Below, one piece after another: positions 45,504-54,437 of a stretch of 64,000 nt of DNA (its first letter is position 1; each line of letters begins with the position of its first letter). Made by a program: the position numbers and the translations under genes. The notes under the pieces are model-generated. The model searched no databases, was not told the origin of the DNA, and saw only the letters and a list, made by a program, of their open reading frames with translations. Source of the DNA: Phytoactinopolyspora halotolerans (GTDB lineage: Bacteria > Actinomycetota > Actinomycetes > Jiangellales > Jiangellaceae); NCBI RefSeq assembly GCF_010550675.1, contig NZ_JAAGOA010000006.1, positions 234,331-298,330 of the forward strand. The letters are read 5' to 3'.

Positions 45504-46658
45504 TCAGGGTGTCGGCAACCGGCCGAGTACGTAGTTCTGGATGGCGATGACGGCGGCGCCCCGGGCCCACTCGAAGAAGTCGAACGCCTGGATATCCAGG
45601 TTCACCGGGGTGGCGCGCGGGGCGCGGTCCCGCAGCAGTTGCTCCTGCATGGCGTCGTAGCCGATGTGGGCCAGCCGTACGCCATCGCCGGCCAGGATCA
45701 CCTTGTGCGGCATGGTCAGGTTGGCCACCAATGCGATCAACCGGCCCAGGGCGCGCCCGGCGTCGTCGACGATACGCCGGGCGGCCGGGTGGCCGGCGAC
45801 GGCCAGGTCGAGGCACTCGTCGTAGCCGACATCCCGCCCGAGTGCTACCGAGATCGACGCGCAGATGCCCGGGATCGACAGCATCGCGTGTGCGCACCCG
45901 CGGTGACCGAGCGGGCAGCGCGGCCCGGCGTCATCGAGCGGGAGGTGACCGATGATGCCGATGGCCGCGTCCGGATTGGCGACGAACTCGTTGTGCACCA
46001 CGAGGCCATAGCCGGTTCCCACCCCGATGGTGATCACGGCGAATCGTTCGCACTGCCGTCCGGCGCCGAACCAGTGCTCGGCCTCGGTGACGGCGACCAC
46101 GTCGTTCTCCAGCACCACGGGCAAGCCGGTCTCCTCGGACAGCAACGCGGCCAGCGGCACGTCGGTCCAGCCCAGGTACGGTGCCTCGGCGACCACCAGA
46201 TTGTCCGTGGAGACGCCGCCGAAACTCACGCCCAGGGCGGCCACATCGTCGACCCGGCGGCCGAGGTTGGTGATGAGCGTGCGCATCGTGGTGACCACGG
46301 TGGCCGGATCAAGGCTGGTGAGCTGGGTACGTTCCCGGGCCACCACCTGCGCGCGCAGGGTGGTCAGCACCGCGTGCGCCTCGTCGCCGGTGAGTTTGAT
46401 GCCGAGGAAATGGCGGGAGGTCGGGACGACGTCGAGCAACACGGCGGGCCGGCCGATGCGGTTCTCCGGCTGGATGCCGATCTCGGTCAGCACGCCGATG
46501 TCGATCAGCGGCTTGGAGAGCCTGGTCAGGCTACCCGGGGACAGCGTCAGCCGGCGTGCGAGCTCGGCACGGGAGAGCGGGCCGTGGTACAGCACCTCCA
46601 GTGCGACCGAACGCGCGGTGTCGGTCAGCCCGTTCCACAGCGGCGGCGCGACGTGCAT
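45504..46658 (-). CDS. ROK-family transcriptional regulator (second, variant zinc motif)
   Basis: 384 residues. N-terminal winged helix (YHGPLSRAELARRLTLSPGSLTRLSKPLIDIGVL), then the ROK domain with IGVGTGYGLVV and GHLPLDDAGPRCPLGHRGCAHAML. The zinc loop is C-P-L-G-H-x-G-C-A-H rather than the canonical C-x-C-G-x-x-G-C-x-E: the second Cys is replaced by Leu and a His follows, so zinc binding may use a different ligand set. It is divergent from the alpha-galactosidase gene, its probable target, with an A/T-rich promoter region between. Confidence 0.9.
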   Translation of the reverse strand: MHVAPPLWNGLTDTARSVALEVLYHGPLSRAELARRLTLSPGSLTRLSKPLIDIGVLTEIGIQPENRIGRPAVLLDVVPTSRHFLGIKLTGDEAHAVLTTLRAQVVARERTQLTSLDPATVVTTMRTLITNLGRRVDDVAALGVSFGGVSTDNLVVAEAPYLGWTDVPLAALLSEETGLPVVLENDVVAVTEAEHWFGAGRQCERFAVITIGVGTGYGLVVHNEFVANPDAAIGIIGHLPLDDAGPRCPLGHRGCAHAMLSIPGICASISVALGRDVGYDECLDLAVAGHPAARRIVDDAGRALGRLIALVANLTMPHKVILAGDGVRLAHIGYDAMQEQLLRDRAPRATPVNLDIQAFDFFEWARGAAVIAIQNYVLGRLPTP

Positions 46659-46866
46659 ACGGGCGTGCCTCCCGGTGGTCGTGGGCCCCTAGTGTAGCGG
46701 GCGAGTTATCTTCTGCGACCATAAATATATGATGCGAAGGGTGCGGTTCGCCGTGAGAATGCTGCAGGTAATCGGGGTCGGCTGGCGCCCATAAATTCTA
46801 AGCCAAAAGTTACGACCCTACACGGACCGCCCACCCGCCGTTTCCGAACGTACGCCGGAGCCGCTC
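46659..46866. promoter_or_regulatory. ROK-alpha-galactosidase divergent promoter region
   Basis: A/T-rich for this genome. CCATAAAT occurs twice, at 46719-46726 and 46789-46796, 70 bp apart, and ATAAATATATGATG (46721-46734) offers possible -10 elements in both directions. The two CCATAAAT copies could be half-sites for the divergent ROK regulator. No hairpin was seen. Confidence 0.4.
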
Positions 46867-49029
46867 ATGTCGAAGCCATCCACGCCGCGCCTCATCCACT
46901 GCCGGGCCGCAGGTGTCAGCCTACTCGTGGCGTATGCCGACGCGCGCCTGCCTGAGGTGTTGCATTGGGGGCGAGACCTCGGCGCGCTCACCGAGGACGA
47001 GTTATCGGCCGTGGCGCAGGCCGCACAGCCGCAGCGGGTGTCCAACAGCATCGACGCGGCCGTTCCGGTGTCAGTGCTGCCCGAGCCCGCGGCCGGCTGG
47101 ATGGGCGTTCCCGGCCTGACCGGGCATCGCGACGGCCGCTCCTTCTCCGCCTTGTTCACCGTGGACGCGGTCAGCGGGCCGGAGCACGCCGGACCCGACG
47201 AGGATCAGCAGATCACCGTGGTCGCGACCGATCCGGCCGCCGGGCTCCACCTCACACTGGAGCTCAGCCTGACGGCGGACGGCCTGGTGCGGCAGCGGGT
47301 GACGGTCCGCAACACCGATGCGTCGACCTACACCGTCGACGGCGTCACGCTCGCCCTGCCGGTGTCGCCGGTGGCCACCGAGCTGCTCGACATGACCGGC
47401 CGGCATCTGCGCGAACGCAGCCCGCAGCGGTCGGCGTTCACCGTCGGTACTCATCTGCGGGAGAACCGCCGTGGCCGCACCGGACTCGATGCCACGCTGC
47501 TGCTCGCTGCCGGCGAAGCGGGGTTCGGTTTCCGCAGCGGCGAGGTCTGGGCGATGCACGTCGGCTGGAGCGGCAACCACCGCGTGCTCGCCGAACGGAA
47601 CTCGCGCGGCGAGTCGGTCTTGGCCGGCGGGGAACTGCTGCTCCCGGGAGAGGTGAGGCTGGAGCCGGGTGAGGAGTACACCTCGCCCTGGATCTACGGA
47701 TCCTACGGGGAGGGCTTGGACGAGGTCTCGCGCCGGTTCCATCGATACCTGCGCGGCCGTGCCCAGCACCCGGCGTCGCCGCGGCCGGTGACCATGAACA
47801 CGTGGGAGGCGGTCTACTTCGACCACGACCTGGACCGGCTCACACAGCTCGCGGAGCACGCCGCGGCCACCGGGGCGGAACGCTACGTCCTCGACGACGG
47901 TTGGTTCCGCGGCCGGCGCGGGGATCACGCCGGTCTGGGCGACTGGTACGTGGACGAGACCGTCTGGCCGGACGGCCTGCACCCGCTCGTCGACCATGTG
48001 GAGAAGCTGGGCATGCAGTTCGGGCTCTGGGTGGAGCCGGAGATGGTCAACCCCGACTCCGATGTGGCCCGGAACCATCCAGACTGGATCCTGGCCGCCG
48101 GAGACCGCATGCCGCCCGAGGCCCGGCGCCAGCAGGTGCTGAATCTCGGCCATCCGGAGGCGTACGCCTACATCCTCGACCGTCTGGACGCGCTGCTCTC
48201 CGAGTACCGCATCGGCTACCTGAAGTGGGATCACAACCGTGACCTGGTGGATGCCGGGCATGCCCCGCACGGCGAGGCGGGTGTCCACCGCCAGACGCTC
48301 GCGGTCTACCGGCTGATCGACGAGTTGCGCAGCCGGCACCCGGACGTGGAGATCGAGTCCTGCTCCTCCGGCGGCGGACGGGTGGATCTCGGAATCCTGC
48401 TGCGCACGGACCGGGTGTGGACGTCCGACTGCATCGACGCGCTGGAACGGCAGCAGATCCAGCGCTGGACCGGCCTGCTGGTGCCGCTGGAGATGATGGG
48501 CGCGCACGTGGGTGCGACCAAGTCCCACACCACCGGTCGGATCCACCCGCTCGCCTTCCGCGCCGGCACGGCATTGTTCGGGCATTTCGGCATCGAGTGG
48601 GATCTCACCGCGGCGTCGCCGGACGAACGCGCCGAGCTGGCCGAATGGGTCGCCCTCTACAAAGACGTCCGTGACCTGATGCACAGTGGCGACGTCGTCC
48701 GCGCCGACCACCACGACCCGGCGACCCTGGTACACGGCGTGGTCGCCGCCGACCGGTCGCGGGCGATCTACGCGATCGTCCAGCTGGCCACCAGCGTGCA
48801 GTCGCCGACGGGCCCGGTCCGGCTACCCGGGCTGGACCCGGACGCACGGTACCGGCTCGCCCCGCTTGCTCCAGGCGACATCCCGGAAGGCCCCGCACGC
48901 TCGCCGCTGCCGTGGTGGGAGCATGGGGTGACCCTGCCCGGACGGGTCCTCGCCGACCTGGGCGTGCAGGCGCCGACGCTGCACCCGGAACGGCTGGTCT
49001 TGGTCGAGGCGGTCCGTGTCGACGGCTGA
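46867..49029 (+). CDS. Alpha-galactosidase, glycoside hydrolase family 36
   Basis: 720 residues, full length for GH36. The N-terminal beta-sandwich is followed by the catalytic TIM barrel: YVLDDGWFRGRRGDHAGLGDW, FGLWVEPEMVNPDSD, nucleophile Asp455 in LKWDHNRD, ESCSSGGGRVDLG, and acid/base Asp521 in WTSDCIDALER. The C-terminal beta-domain ends normally. No signal peptide is present, so it acts on imported oligosaccharides such as melibiose or raffinose in the cytoplasm. It is divergent from a ROK repressor; no own transporter is adjacent, though an ABC operon lies about 0.8 kb downstream on the other strand. Confidence 0.95.
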   Translation: MSKPSTPRLIHCRAAGVSLLVAYADARLPEVLHWGRDLGALTEDELSAVAQAAQPQRVSNSIDAAVPVSVLPEPAAGWMGVPGLTGHRDGRSFSALFTVDAVSGPEHAGPDEDQQITVVATDPAAGLHLTLELSLTADGLVRQRVTVRNTDASTYTVDGVTLALPVSPVATELLDMTGRHLRERSPQRSAFTVGTHLRENRRGRTGLDATLLLAAGEAGFGFRSGEVWAMHVGWSGNHRVLAERNSRGESVLAGGELLLPGEVRLEPGEEYTSPWIYGSYGEGLDEVSRRFHRYLRGRAQHPASPRPVTMNTWEAVYFDHDLDRLTQLAEHAAATGAERYVLDDGWFRGRRGDHAGLGDWYVDETVWPDGLHPLVDHVEKLGMQFGLWVEPEMVNPDSDVARNHPDWILAAGDRMPPEARRQQVLNLGHPEAYAYILDRLDALLSEYRIGYLKWDHNRDLVDAGHAPHGEAGVHRQTLAVYRLIDELRSRHPDVEIESCSSGGGRVDLGILLRTDRVWTSDCIDALERQQIQRWTGLLVPLEMMGAHVGATKSHTTGRIHPLAFRAGTALFGHFGIEWDLTAASPDERAELAEWVALYKDVRDLMHSGDVVRADHHDPATLVHGVVAADRSRAIYAIVQLATSVQSPTGPVRLPGLDPDARYRLAPLAPGDIPEGPARSPLPWWEHGVTLPGRVLADLGVQAPTLHPERLVLVEAVRVDG

Positions 49030-49034
49030 CGAGT

Positions 49035-49745
49035 TCAGGGTGCGACGAGCCGCCCGTCGGTCAGCCGGTAGCCGTGATCGAACATCAGCGGCGGGTAGTC
49101 GGTGGTGAATCCGTCCACGCCCAGCGCGGCGGCATCACGCAATTGATCCGGCGTGTTCACCGGCCAGACGTTGTAGTGCAGGCCGCGTTCCTGAGCCCGC
49201 GTCACCAGCGCCTGGTCGGTGCCGGACCAGCCGAGCAGCACCCGGCGGGCGCCCAGCTCAGCCGCCTGGGTCACGGTCTCCGGAGTGCCCGCCCTGCCGA
49301 TCAGTCCGACGACGCAGCCGGGCAGCCGCGTCGCCAGGGCGGCGATCGTGTCCGCGGCGAAACACGTCGGCGATATCCGATCCACCTCGTCCGGCCGGGA
49401 CCTGAGCAGCTCGACGAGCGGATCGACGACGTCCGGATCTTTGATCTCTACCTGGAGCCTGGTGTCGGTGCCGGCCAGCACTTCGTCGAAGGACGGGATC
49501 TGCTGGCCGTCGCCGGCGTCCAGCGCACGCAGCTCGTCGTAGGTCATGTCGCTGACCGCGCCGCTGCCGTCGGTGGTGCGGTCGACGGTGGCGTCGTGGA
49601 TGACCACCAGCACGCCGTCCTTCGACAGCCTCAGATCCAGTTCCAGCTCGTTGGCCCCCTGTGCGGCGGCGAGCTGGAACGACGCCATCGTGTTCTCCGG
49701 CGACACGCTCATGGCGCCGCGATGGCCGCAGTTGATGAACTCCAT
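49035..49745 (-). CDS. Glycerophosphodiester phosphodiesterase (first)
   Basis: 236 residues; GGAGAG 3-4 nt before ATG 49745. GDPD landmarks are intact: CGHRGAMSVSPENTMASF with the catalytic His-Arg, ELELDLRLSKDGVLVVIHD with Glu/Asp metal ligands and second His, and LQVEIKDP. It hydrolyses glycerophosphodiesters to glycerol-3-phosphate and an alcohol. There is no signal peptide, so it is cytoplasmic. It is on the minus strand downstream of the ABC operon and may be co-transcribed, with a family C hairpin in the gap. A second GDPD gene lies 4.7 kb away in the same cluster. Confidence 0.93.
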   Translation of the reverse strand: MEFINCGHRGAMSVSPENTMASFQLAAAQGANELELDLRLSKDGVLVVIHDATVDRTTDGSGAVSDMTYDELRALDAGDGQQIPSFDEVLAGTDTRLQVEIKDPDVVDPLVELLRSRPDEVDRISPTCFAADTIAALATRLPGCVVGLIGRAGTPETVTQAAELGARRVLLGWSGTDQALVTRAQERGLHYNVWPVNTPDQLRDAAALGVDGFTTDYPPLMFDHGYRLTDGRLVAP

Positions 49746-49768
49746 GCACTCTCCAAGATCGAACCTTG

Positions 49769-49826
49769 CCCGTGATCATCGACGGTTGAGCCGGTGATAG
49801 TCGGTCTAACCGTCGATGATCATGGG
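49769..49826. repeat. Family C palindrome, copy 1
   Basis: 19-bp arms (49769-49787 and 49808-49826) with one mismatch, beginning CCCGTGATCATCGACGGTT, around a 20-nt loop. It shares the outer ATGATCAT core with families A and B but has CGACGGTTGAG inside. It lies between the ABC binding-protein gene and the GDPD gene, both on the minus strand. Confidence 0.85.
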
Positions 49827-49839
49827 ACGGGTCGGGGGA

Positions 49840-51267
49840 TCAGGCGCCGAAGTAGCGCTCGTAGTCGTCGGCGATGTCCTCGGCACCCTGCCGCAGCTCC
49901 TCCGCGACGTCGCTGAAGACGCTCTGCACGTCCGCGCTCCCGCTGCTGTAGATCTGCTGGATGCCGGCGATGATCAGATCGGTCCCGTTCGGCAGGTAGG
50001 AGCGGATCGCGTCGCTCGGCTGCGCGTCCGGCAGCTGCTCCACCGCGACGCTGAAGTTCGGGTCCTCGTCCAGCTTCTTGGCCAGCTCCGGCTCGTCGGC
50101 CGCGCCCTGCACGATCGGCAGGTAGCCGGTGGCCAGCGTCCACTTGGCCGAATTCTCCGGGCGGCTGAGGAACTTCAACAGCTCGAACGCGGCGTCCTTG
50201 CGCTCCTGCGCCGCACCCTTGAGGATGGAGAACCCGTTGCCGCCCGTCGGCACGCCCTGCGCCACCTCGCGTGGCAGGAAGGCGGTGCCGACGTCGAACT
50301 TCGCCGCCTCGTACACGCCGCCGAGCGCCCCCGTCGATCCGATGAACGTGGCGACCACGCCCGCGCTGAAGTCCTCGCCGGGGCTCTGCGAGAGGTAGGC
50401 CATGTCGTCTTCGAAGATGAAGCGCTGGTGCCACTCGGCGGCGTCGACCGCGCCGCCGCTATCGATCGTCACCTCCAGGCCGTCGGAGAGCGTCCCACCG
50501 AACTGCCAGGTCGCCGCCATGAACTGCCAGTCGTCACCACCGGTGAAGGCGTGCGCCTTCAGCGACTTGCCCTGAACCTGCAGCTGGGTCAGCTCGGCGC
50601 CCCACTCCCGCAGCTCGGTCCAGGTCTCCGGGCCACGATCCGGAAGTCCGGCCTCGGCGAACAGTTCCTTGTTGTAGTAGAACAGCGGCGTGCTGCGGCC
50701 GAACGACAACCAGTACAGGTCCTCGCCGACCAGCCCTTCGTCGTAGAGCACGTCGATGTAGTTGTCCCGGTTGAGTTCGTCGTCGAGATAGTCGGTCAGC
50801 GGTTCGAGGACGTCATTGAGGAGATAACGTCCCCAGAACGTGTCCGCCAGCATCATGACGTCCGGGATCTCGCCGGCCTGCAGCGCCGCGGTCAGCTTCG
50901 ACGACGACTCGTGGTAGTCGCCCTGGAACTGGACCTCGGCGTAGATGTCCTCCTGGGACTCGTTGAACTCCTCGACGAGCGCATCCAGCGTCTCACCGCC
51001 GACGCCGCCCATCGCGCTCCACATCACGATGTTGATGTCGCGCCCGCTGAACTTGCCGGGCGGGCTGATGTCCACCTGGCCCATCCCGCCGCCGGAGTCG
51101 TCGTCGTCCTCGCTGACGCCGCCGGCGCAGGAGCTGAGGATCGGTATGCCGGCCCCGGCGGCGGCCGCCATACCGAGGAAGTGACGCCGGCTCGGCTGGA
51201 TGAGAGTGCTGCGACGCCGGATCAGGTCGCGTCGACTGGCCTGCTGTGCTCGATTGCGGTACCGCAT
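49840..51267 (-). CDS. ABC importer solute-binding lipoprotein (Tat-type signal)
   Basis: 475 residues. The N-terminus combines a twin-arginine motif (PSRRHFLGMAAAAG) with a lipobox ILSSC, so it is a Tat-exported lipoprotein. The mature domain is family 1 solute-binding (INIVMWSAMGGVGGETLDALVEEFNESQ-like opening, VLYDEGLVGEDLYWLSFGRSTPLFYYNKELF, SRPENSAKWTLATGYLPI). The last segments resemble glycerol-3-phosphate/UgpB-type and maltose-type proteins equally. Both permeases lie upstream in the same operon; there is no ATPase gene. Two GDPD genes in the region make a glycerophosphodiester or phospho-polyol ligand attractive but unproven. Confidence 0.92.
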   Translation of the reverse strand: MRYRNRAQQASRRDLIRRRSTLIQPSRRHFLGMAAAAGAGIPILSSCAGGVSEDDDDSGGGMGQVDISPPGKFSGRDINIVMWSAMGGVGGETLDALVEEFNESQEDIYAEVQFQGDYHESSSKLTAALQAGEIPDVMMLADTFWGRYLLNDVLEPLTDYLDDELNRDNYIDVLYDEGLVGEDLYWLSFGRSTPLFYYNKELFAEAGLPDRGPETWTELREWGAELTQLQVQGKSLKAHAFTGGDDWQFMAATWQFGGTLSDGLEVTIDSGGAVDAAEWHQRFIFEDDMAYLSQSPGEDFSAGVVATFIGSTGALGGVYEAAKFDVGTAFLPREVAQGVPTGGNGFSILKGAAQERKDAAFELLKFLSRPENSAKWTLATGYLPIVQGAADEPELAKKLDEDPNFSVAVEQLPDAQPSDAIRSYLPNGTDLIIAGIQQIYSSGSADVQSVFSDVAEELRQGAEDIADDYERYFGA

Positions 51268-51382
51268 CTTCCCGGCACGTCCTTTCGTTCGCCTCGGTCA
51301 TGTGATGGGTTTCGTGCGTTCGGTGGTGTGGACTGTCGGTGGTGGCACCGGTCCGGTGGCGGACGGATACGCCCGGCGCGCC

Positions 51383-52306
51383 TCAGCCCTTGACCGCGCC
51401 GCCGGTCAAGCCCCGGGCGATCTGTCGCTGGGCGAAGAGGAAGAGGATCAGCATCGGCAGCGCCACCATGACGGTGCCGGCCATGATCCCGCCCCAGTTC
51501 TCGTAGCCGTCCGTCGTCCTGAGGTAGAGCAGGCCGATGGGCAGCGTGCGCATCTCGACCGTGTTGGTGACGATCAACGGCCAGATGAAGTCGTTCCACA
51601 TATCCACGACGGCGATGATCCCGACGGTCACCAGCATCGGCTTGCACATCGGCAGGATGACCTGCCACATCGTGCGCATGTGTCCCGCGCCGTCCACCCG
51701 GGCGGCCTCGACGATTTCGCGCGGCAACGTCATCATGTACTGCCGCAGCAGGAACATGCCGAAGATCGAGCCGGCACTGGGGATGATGAGCCCCAGGTAG
51801 GTATTGACCCAGCCGAGGTTCGACACGGTGATGTAGTTGACGATCAGGGTGACGTTGTTCGGCACCATCAGTGCCCCGAGCATCACCAGGAAGATGACGT
51901 TCTTGAACGGGAACCGGAGGAATACGAACGCGTACGCGGTGAGCGTGGCGTTCACCAGCTTGATGGCCGCGCCGCCCGCGGTGACGATCATCGAGTTGAT
52001 GAAGAAGTCACCGAAGGGTGCCGCGTTCCACGCTCCGGAGAAGTTCTCCCAGTGCGCGCTACTGGGAATCCAGTCCGGCGGAAAGCTGTAGATCTCGCCC
52101 GGCTCCTTCAACGCCGACGAGAACAGCCAATACAGCGGACCGACGAAGAGTAGGGCAGCGAACGCGAGCGCCACGTAGAGCAGGACGCGCTGCATCGTCG
52201 AGCCGTCGCGGGCTGGGCGCGTGCGAGGGTTCGCCGGCCGCGCTCCCTGTCCACGGGGCGTGTCCATGGTCACGCCGCTCGCGTCTCCTGGTCGCGTTCC
52301 GCTCAT
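51383..52306 (-). CDS. ABC importer permease (MalG/UgpE type)
   Basis: 307 residues; ATG 52306 overlaps the stop of the preceding permease gene (ATGA) and GAAGGG lies upstream. A polar Arg/Pro/Gly-rich N-terminus of about 35 residues precedes six membrane segments starting at VLLYVALAFAALLFVGPLYW. The EAA loop is EAARVDGAGHMRTMWQVILP and the C-terminus is RQIARGLTGGAVKG. It follows the partner permease and precedes the binding protein by 115 nt. Confidence 0.93.
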   Translation of the reverse strand: MSGTRPGDASGVTMDTPRGQGARPANPRTRPARDGSTMQRVLLYVALAFAALLFVGPLYWLFSSALKEPGEIYSFPPDWIPSSAHWENFSGAWNAAPFGDFFINSMIVTAGGAAIKLVNATLTAYAFVFLRFPFKNVIFLVMLGALMVPNNVTLIVNYITVSNLGWVNTYLGLIIPSAGSIFGMFLLRQYMMTLPREIVEAARVDGAGHMRTMWQVILPMCKPMLVTVGIIAVVDMWNDFIWPLIVTNTVEMRTLPIGLLYLRTTDGYENWGGIMAGTVMVALPMLILFLFAQRQIARGLTGGAVKG

Positions 52307-53301
52307 CGGTAGTGCACCCTTCGCTGGACGAACTTGGTCTGCAGCCCGGTGACGATGAGCAGGATGACGAAGAGGATCATGGCTCCGGCGGCGCCGCGGC
52401 CGGCATTGGAGGCCTGGAAACCTTGCTCGTAGATGTACCAGGACAGCGTCGTTGTGGCGTTGCCGGGACCGCCGCCGGTCATCACCGCGATCATGTCGTA
52501 GGCCTGGAACGTTCCGATGATGGTGATCACCATGACAAAGAACGTGACCGGCGACAGCAGGGGGAGAGTGATGCGGCGGAAGGTCGTCCAGGAACCGGCG
52601 CCGTCGATCTTGGCGGCCTCGTAGACATCCTCCGGCATGCTCTGCAGACCCGCGAGGTAGACGATCGCGATGAACCCGACGCCCTTCCACAGGTAGACGA
52701 TGATGAGGCTGACCAGCGCCCAATCACTGTCGGTCACCCAGCGCGGCGATGCGACGCCGAACGGATCCAGTAACACCCGGGAAAGGCCGTAGTTCGGGTC
52801 GAAGATGAACAGCCAGAGGGTGGCGACGGCGGCACCGCTGACGATGTGTGGTGCGAAGGCCGCCGTGCGTACCAGGCCGCGCCCCTTGATCCTCTGGTTG
52901 AACAACACCGCCAGAGCAAGCCCGAGCACCACGCTCCCGATCACCACGGTGCCGGTGAACAACAGCGTGTTCATCATCACCTGCTGGAAGTTCGAACTGG
53001 TCAGCAGGTACTGGTAATTGTCCAGGCCGACCCACTCCGGCACACCGGAGAGCATGTTCCAGCGGGTCAGGCTCAGATACGCGTTATAGATGACCGGCCA
53101 GTACTCGAAGGTGCCGATGAGCACCAGGTTCGGCGAGAGCAGGAGCAGGAACAGCAGGTACTCTTTGCGATGACGACGCCAGCTGCGTTGTCGCCGTCCC
53201 CGCAGGTCTGTCCGGACGCTGCCCCCGGACGCAGAACCCGAGGCGGGCGTCGCCGCGCCCGAAGTCGTGTGGGCGGCCGCCGATGCGGTGCGAGATGCCA
53301 C
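52303..53301 (-). CDS. ABC importer permease (MalF/UgpA type)
   Basis: 332 residues; GTG 53301 follows GGGAGGC by about 7 nt. A Ser/Ala/Thr-rich and then Arg-rich N-terminal tail leads into membrane segments from YLLFLLLLSPNLVLIGTFEY. The EAA loop is YEAAKIDGAGSWTTFRRITLP. It is the first gene of the minus-strand permease-permease-binding protein (-GDPD) operon. The upstream region carries a paired TTAAC site at 53443-53472, the likely operator. Confidence 0.93.
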   Translation of the reverse strand: MASRTASAAAHTTSGAATPASGSASGGSVRTDLRGRRQRSWRRHRKEYLLFLLLLSPNLVLIGTFEYWPVIYNAYLSLTRWNMLSGVPEWVGLDNYQYLLTSSNFQQVMMNTLLFTGTVVIGSVVLGLALAVLFNQRIKGRGLVRTAAFAPHIVSGAAVATLWLFIFDPNYGLSRVLLDPFGVASPRWVTDSDWALVSLIIVYLWKGVGFIAIVYLAGLQSMPEDVYEAAKIDGAGSWTTFRRITLPLLSPVTFFVMVITIIGTFQAYDMIAVMTGGGPGNATTTLSWYIYEQGFQASNAGRGAAGAMILFVILLIVTGLQTKFVQRRVHYR

Positions 53302-53442
53302 CGAGTTGCCTCCCGGGTAGGTGAGTTGTGCGTGTGACGTATCCGTTGCGTAGGTCCACGTCGCGATGGCCAGAGCGTGGCTAACCTGCCGCGATCCGGT
53401 CTCAGCGCGCTTGCTGAGGGTACCTATGGGGAGGACGATAAC

Positions 53443-53472
53443 AGATTTAACGAAAAGAATGATAGACTTAAC
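53443..53472 (-). promoter_or_regulatory. Paired AGAYTTAAC operator upstream of the ABC operon
   Basis: AGATTTAAC (53443-53451) and AGACTTAAC (53464-53472) are direct repeats whose starts are 21 bp apart, two helical turns. They lie about 140-170 bp upstream of the first permease start. The same half-site and spacing recur at 55.3 kb and, partly, at 56.3 and 44.2 kb. A DeoR-type protein encoded in the cluster is the obvious candidate binder. Confidence 0.65.
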
Positions 53473-53600
53473 TTATAACGGGATATGAACTGCGCGCATC
53501 GAGCAGAAGGCATACTGCGGGTGTTCGCGCGGCTACGTGTCGGCACCGTGAGATCACGCTGTCCCGACCGCGGTGACACCGCTATCGCGTGCGGAGATCG

Positions 53601-54437
53601 TCAAGCCGGCCTGTGGCTTTCGTCGATGACGGCGGCGTGCCACATGGCCTGGATCGCATCGGCCACCTCGGGATCGGCGACGCCGAGGCCACGCATGGGT
53701 ACGTCGTCGGATCGTCCGTCGACGTCGAACATCACGCACCCCGCTTCGACCGCGATAAGGGCGCCGGCCAGCACGTCCCACGGGTTGTAGTGGCCGCCGA
53801 GCACCGCCGCGGTGGCGCGTCCGGCCCCAACAGAGGCCAAGCTCAACGCACACGACCCGAGGATCCGGGTGGCGGTGAACTCATCCTGGAGCTTCGTGAC
53901 GAGCCCATGCATGCCGGTCCATGCCCAGATGCCGGACCACTCGGTGAGCAGCAGGCCACCGCGCAGGCCGAGCCGTGACGCCGGTGCCACGATCGGCGTG
54001 CCGTCCAGCCGGGCTCCAGCCCCGCGGACGGCGCTGAACACCTCGTTGCGGTAGACGTCGTGCACCACACCGAGCGCGGTCCCCTCGGCGTCGACGGCCG
54101 CCAGGCTCACGCTGACCCCCGGCAACCCGTGAACGAAGTTCGTCGTCCCGTCGATGGGGTCGAGATACCAGGTCAACGCGGTCTCGTCGGCATCGTCCGG
54201 AACGGGCGACGAGGTGCCGGCCTCCTCACCGACAACCACGTCACCCGGGAACCGAGCCAGAAGCTCATTCCGGATGTGCTCCTCCACGGCGTGGTCCACG
54301 GACGTGACCCAGTCGCCGGGGCCGGATTTCTCCGCCGCGTCGCCACGCGCCGGCCTGGTGGTGGAGATACGAGCCTGGGCCCACTGGGTGAGGTGGACTG
54401 CGACGCTGAGCGCCTCGTCGAGATCTCGAGAGGTCAT
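53601..54437 (-). CDS. Inositol monophosphatase-family phosphatase
   Basis: 278 residues. The family signatures are intact: metal ligands in VVGEEAG and LDPIDGTTNFVHG (Asp-Pro-Ile-Asp), and the C-terminal NPWDVLAGALIAVEAG with the catalytic-site Asp. Members dephosphorylate inositol monophosphates, histidinol phosphate, fructose-1,6-bisphosphate or related sugar phosphates. The ATG at 54437 overlaps the upstream GDPD stop (ATGA), so phosphodiesterase and phosphatase are made together, suggesting sequential hydrolysis of a phosphodiester (diester to monoester to alcohol). Confidence 0.92.
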   Translation of the reverse strand: MTSRDLDEALSVAVHLTQWAQARISTTRPARGDAAEKSGPGDWVTSVDHAVEEHIRNELLARFPGDVVVGEEAGTSSPVPDDADETALTWYLDPIDGTTNFVHGLPGVSVSLAAVDAEGTALGVVHDVYRNEVFSAVRGAGARLDGTPIVAPASRLGLRGGLLLTEWSGIWAWTGMHGLVTKLQDEFTATRILGSCALSLASVGAGRATAAVLGGHYNPWDVLAGALIAVEAGCVMFDVDGRSDDVPMRGLGVADPEVADAIQAMWHAAVIDESHRPA

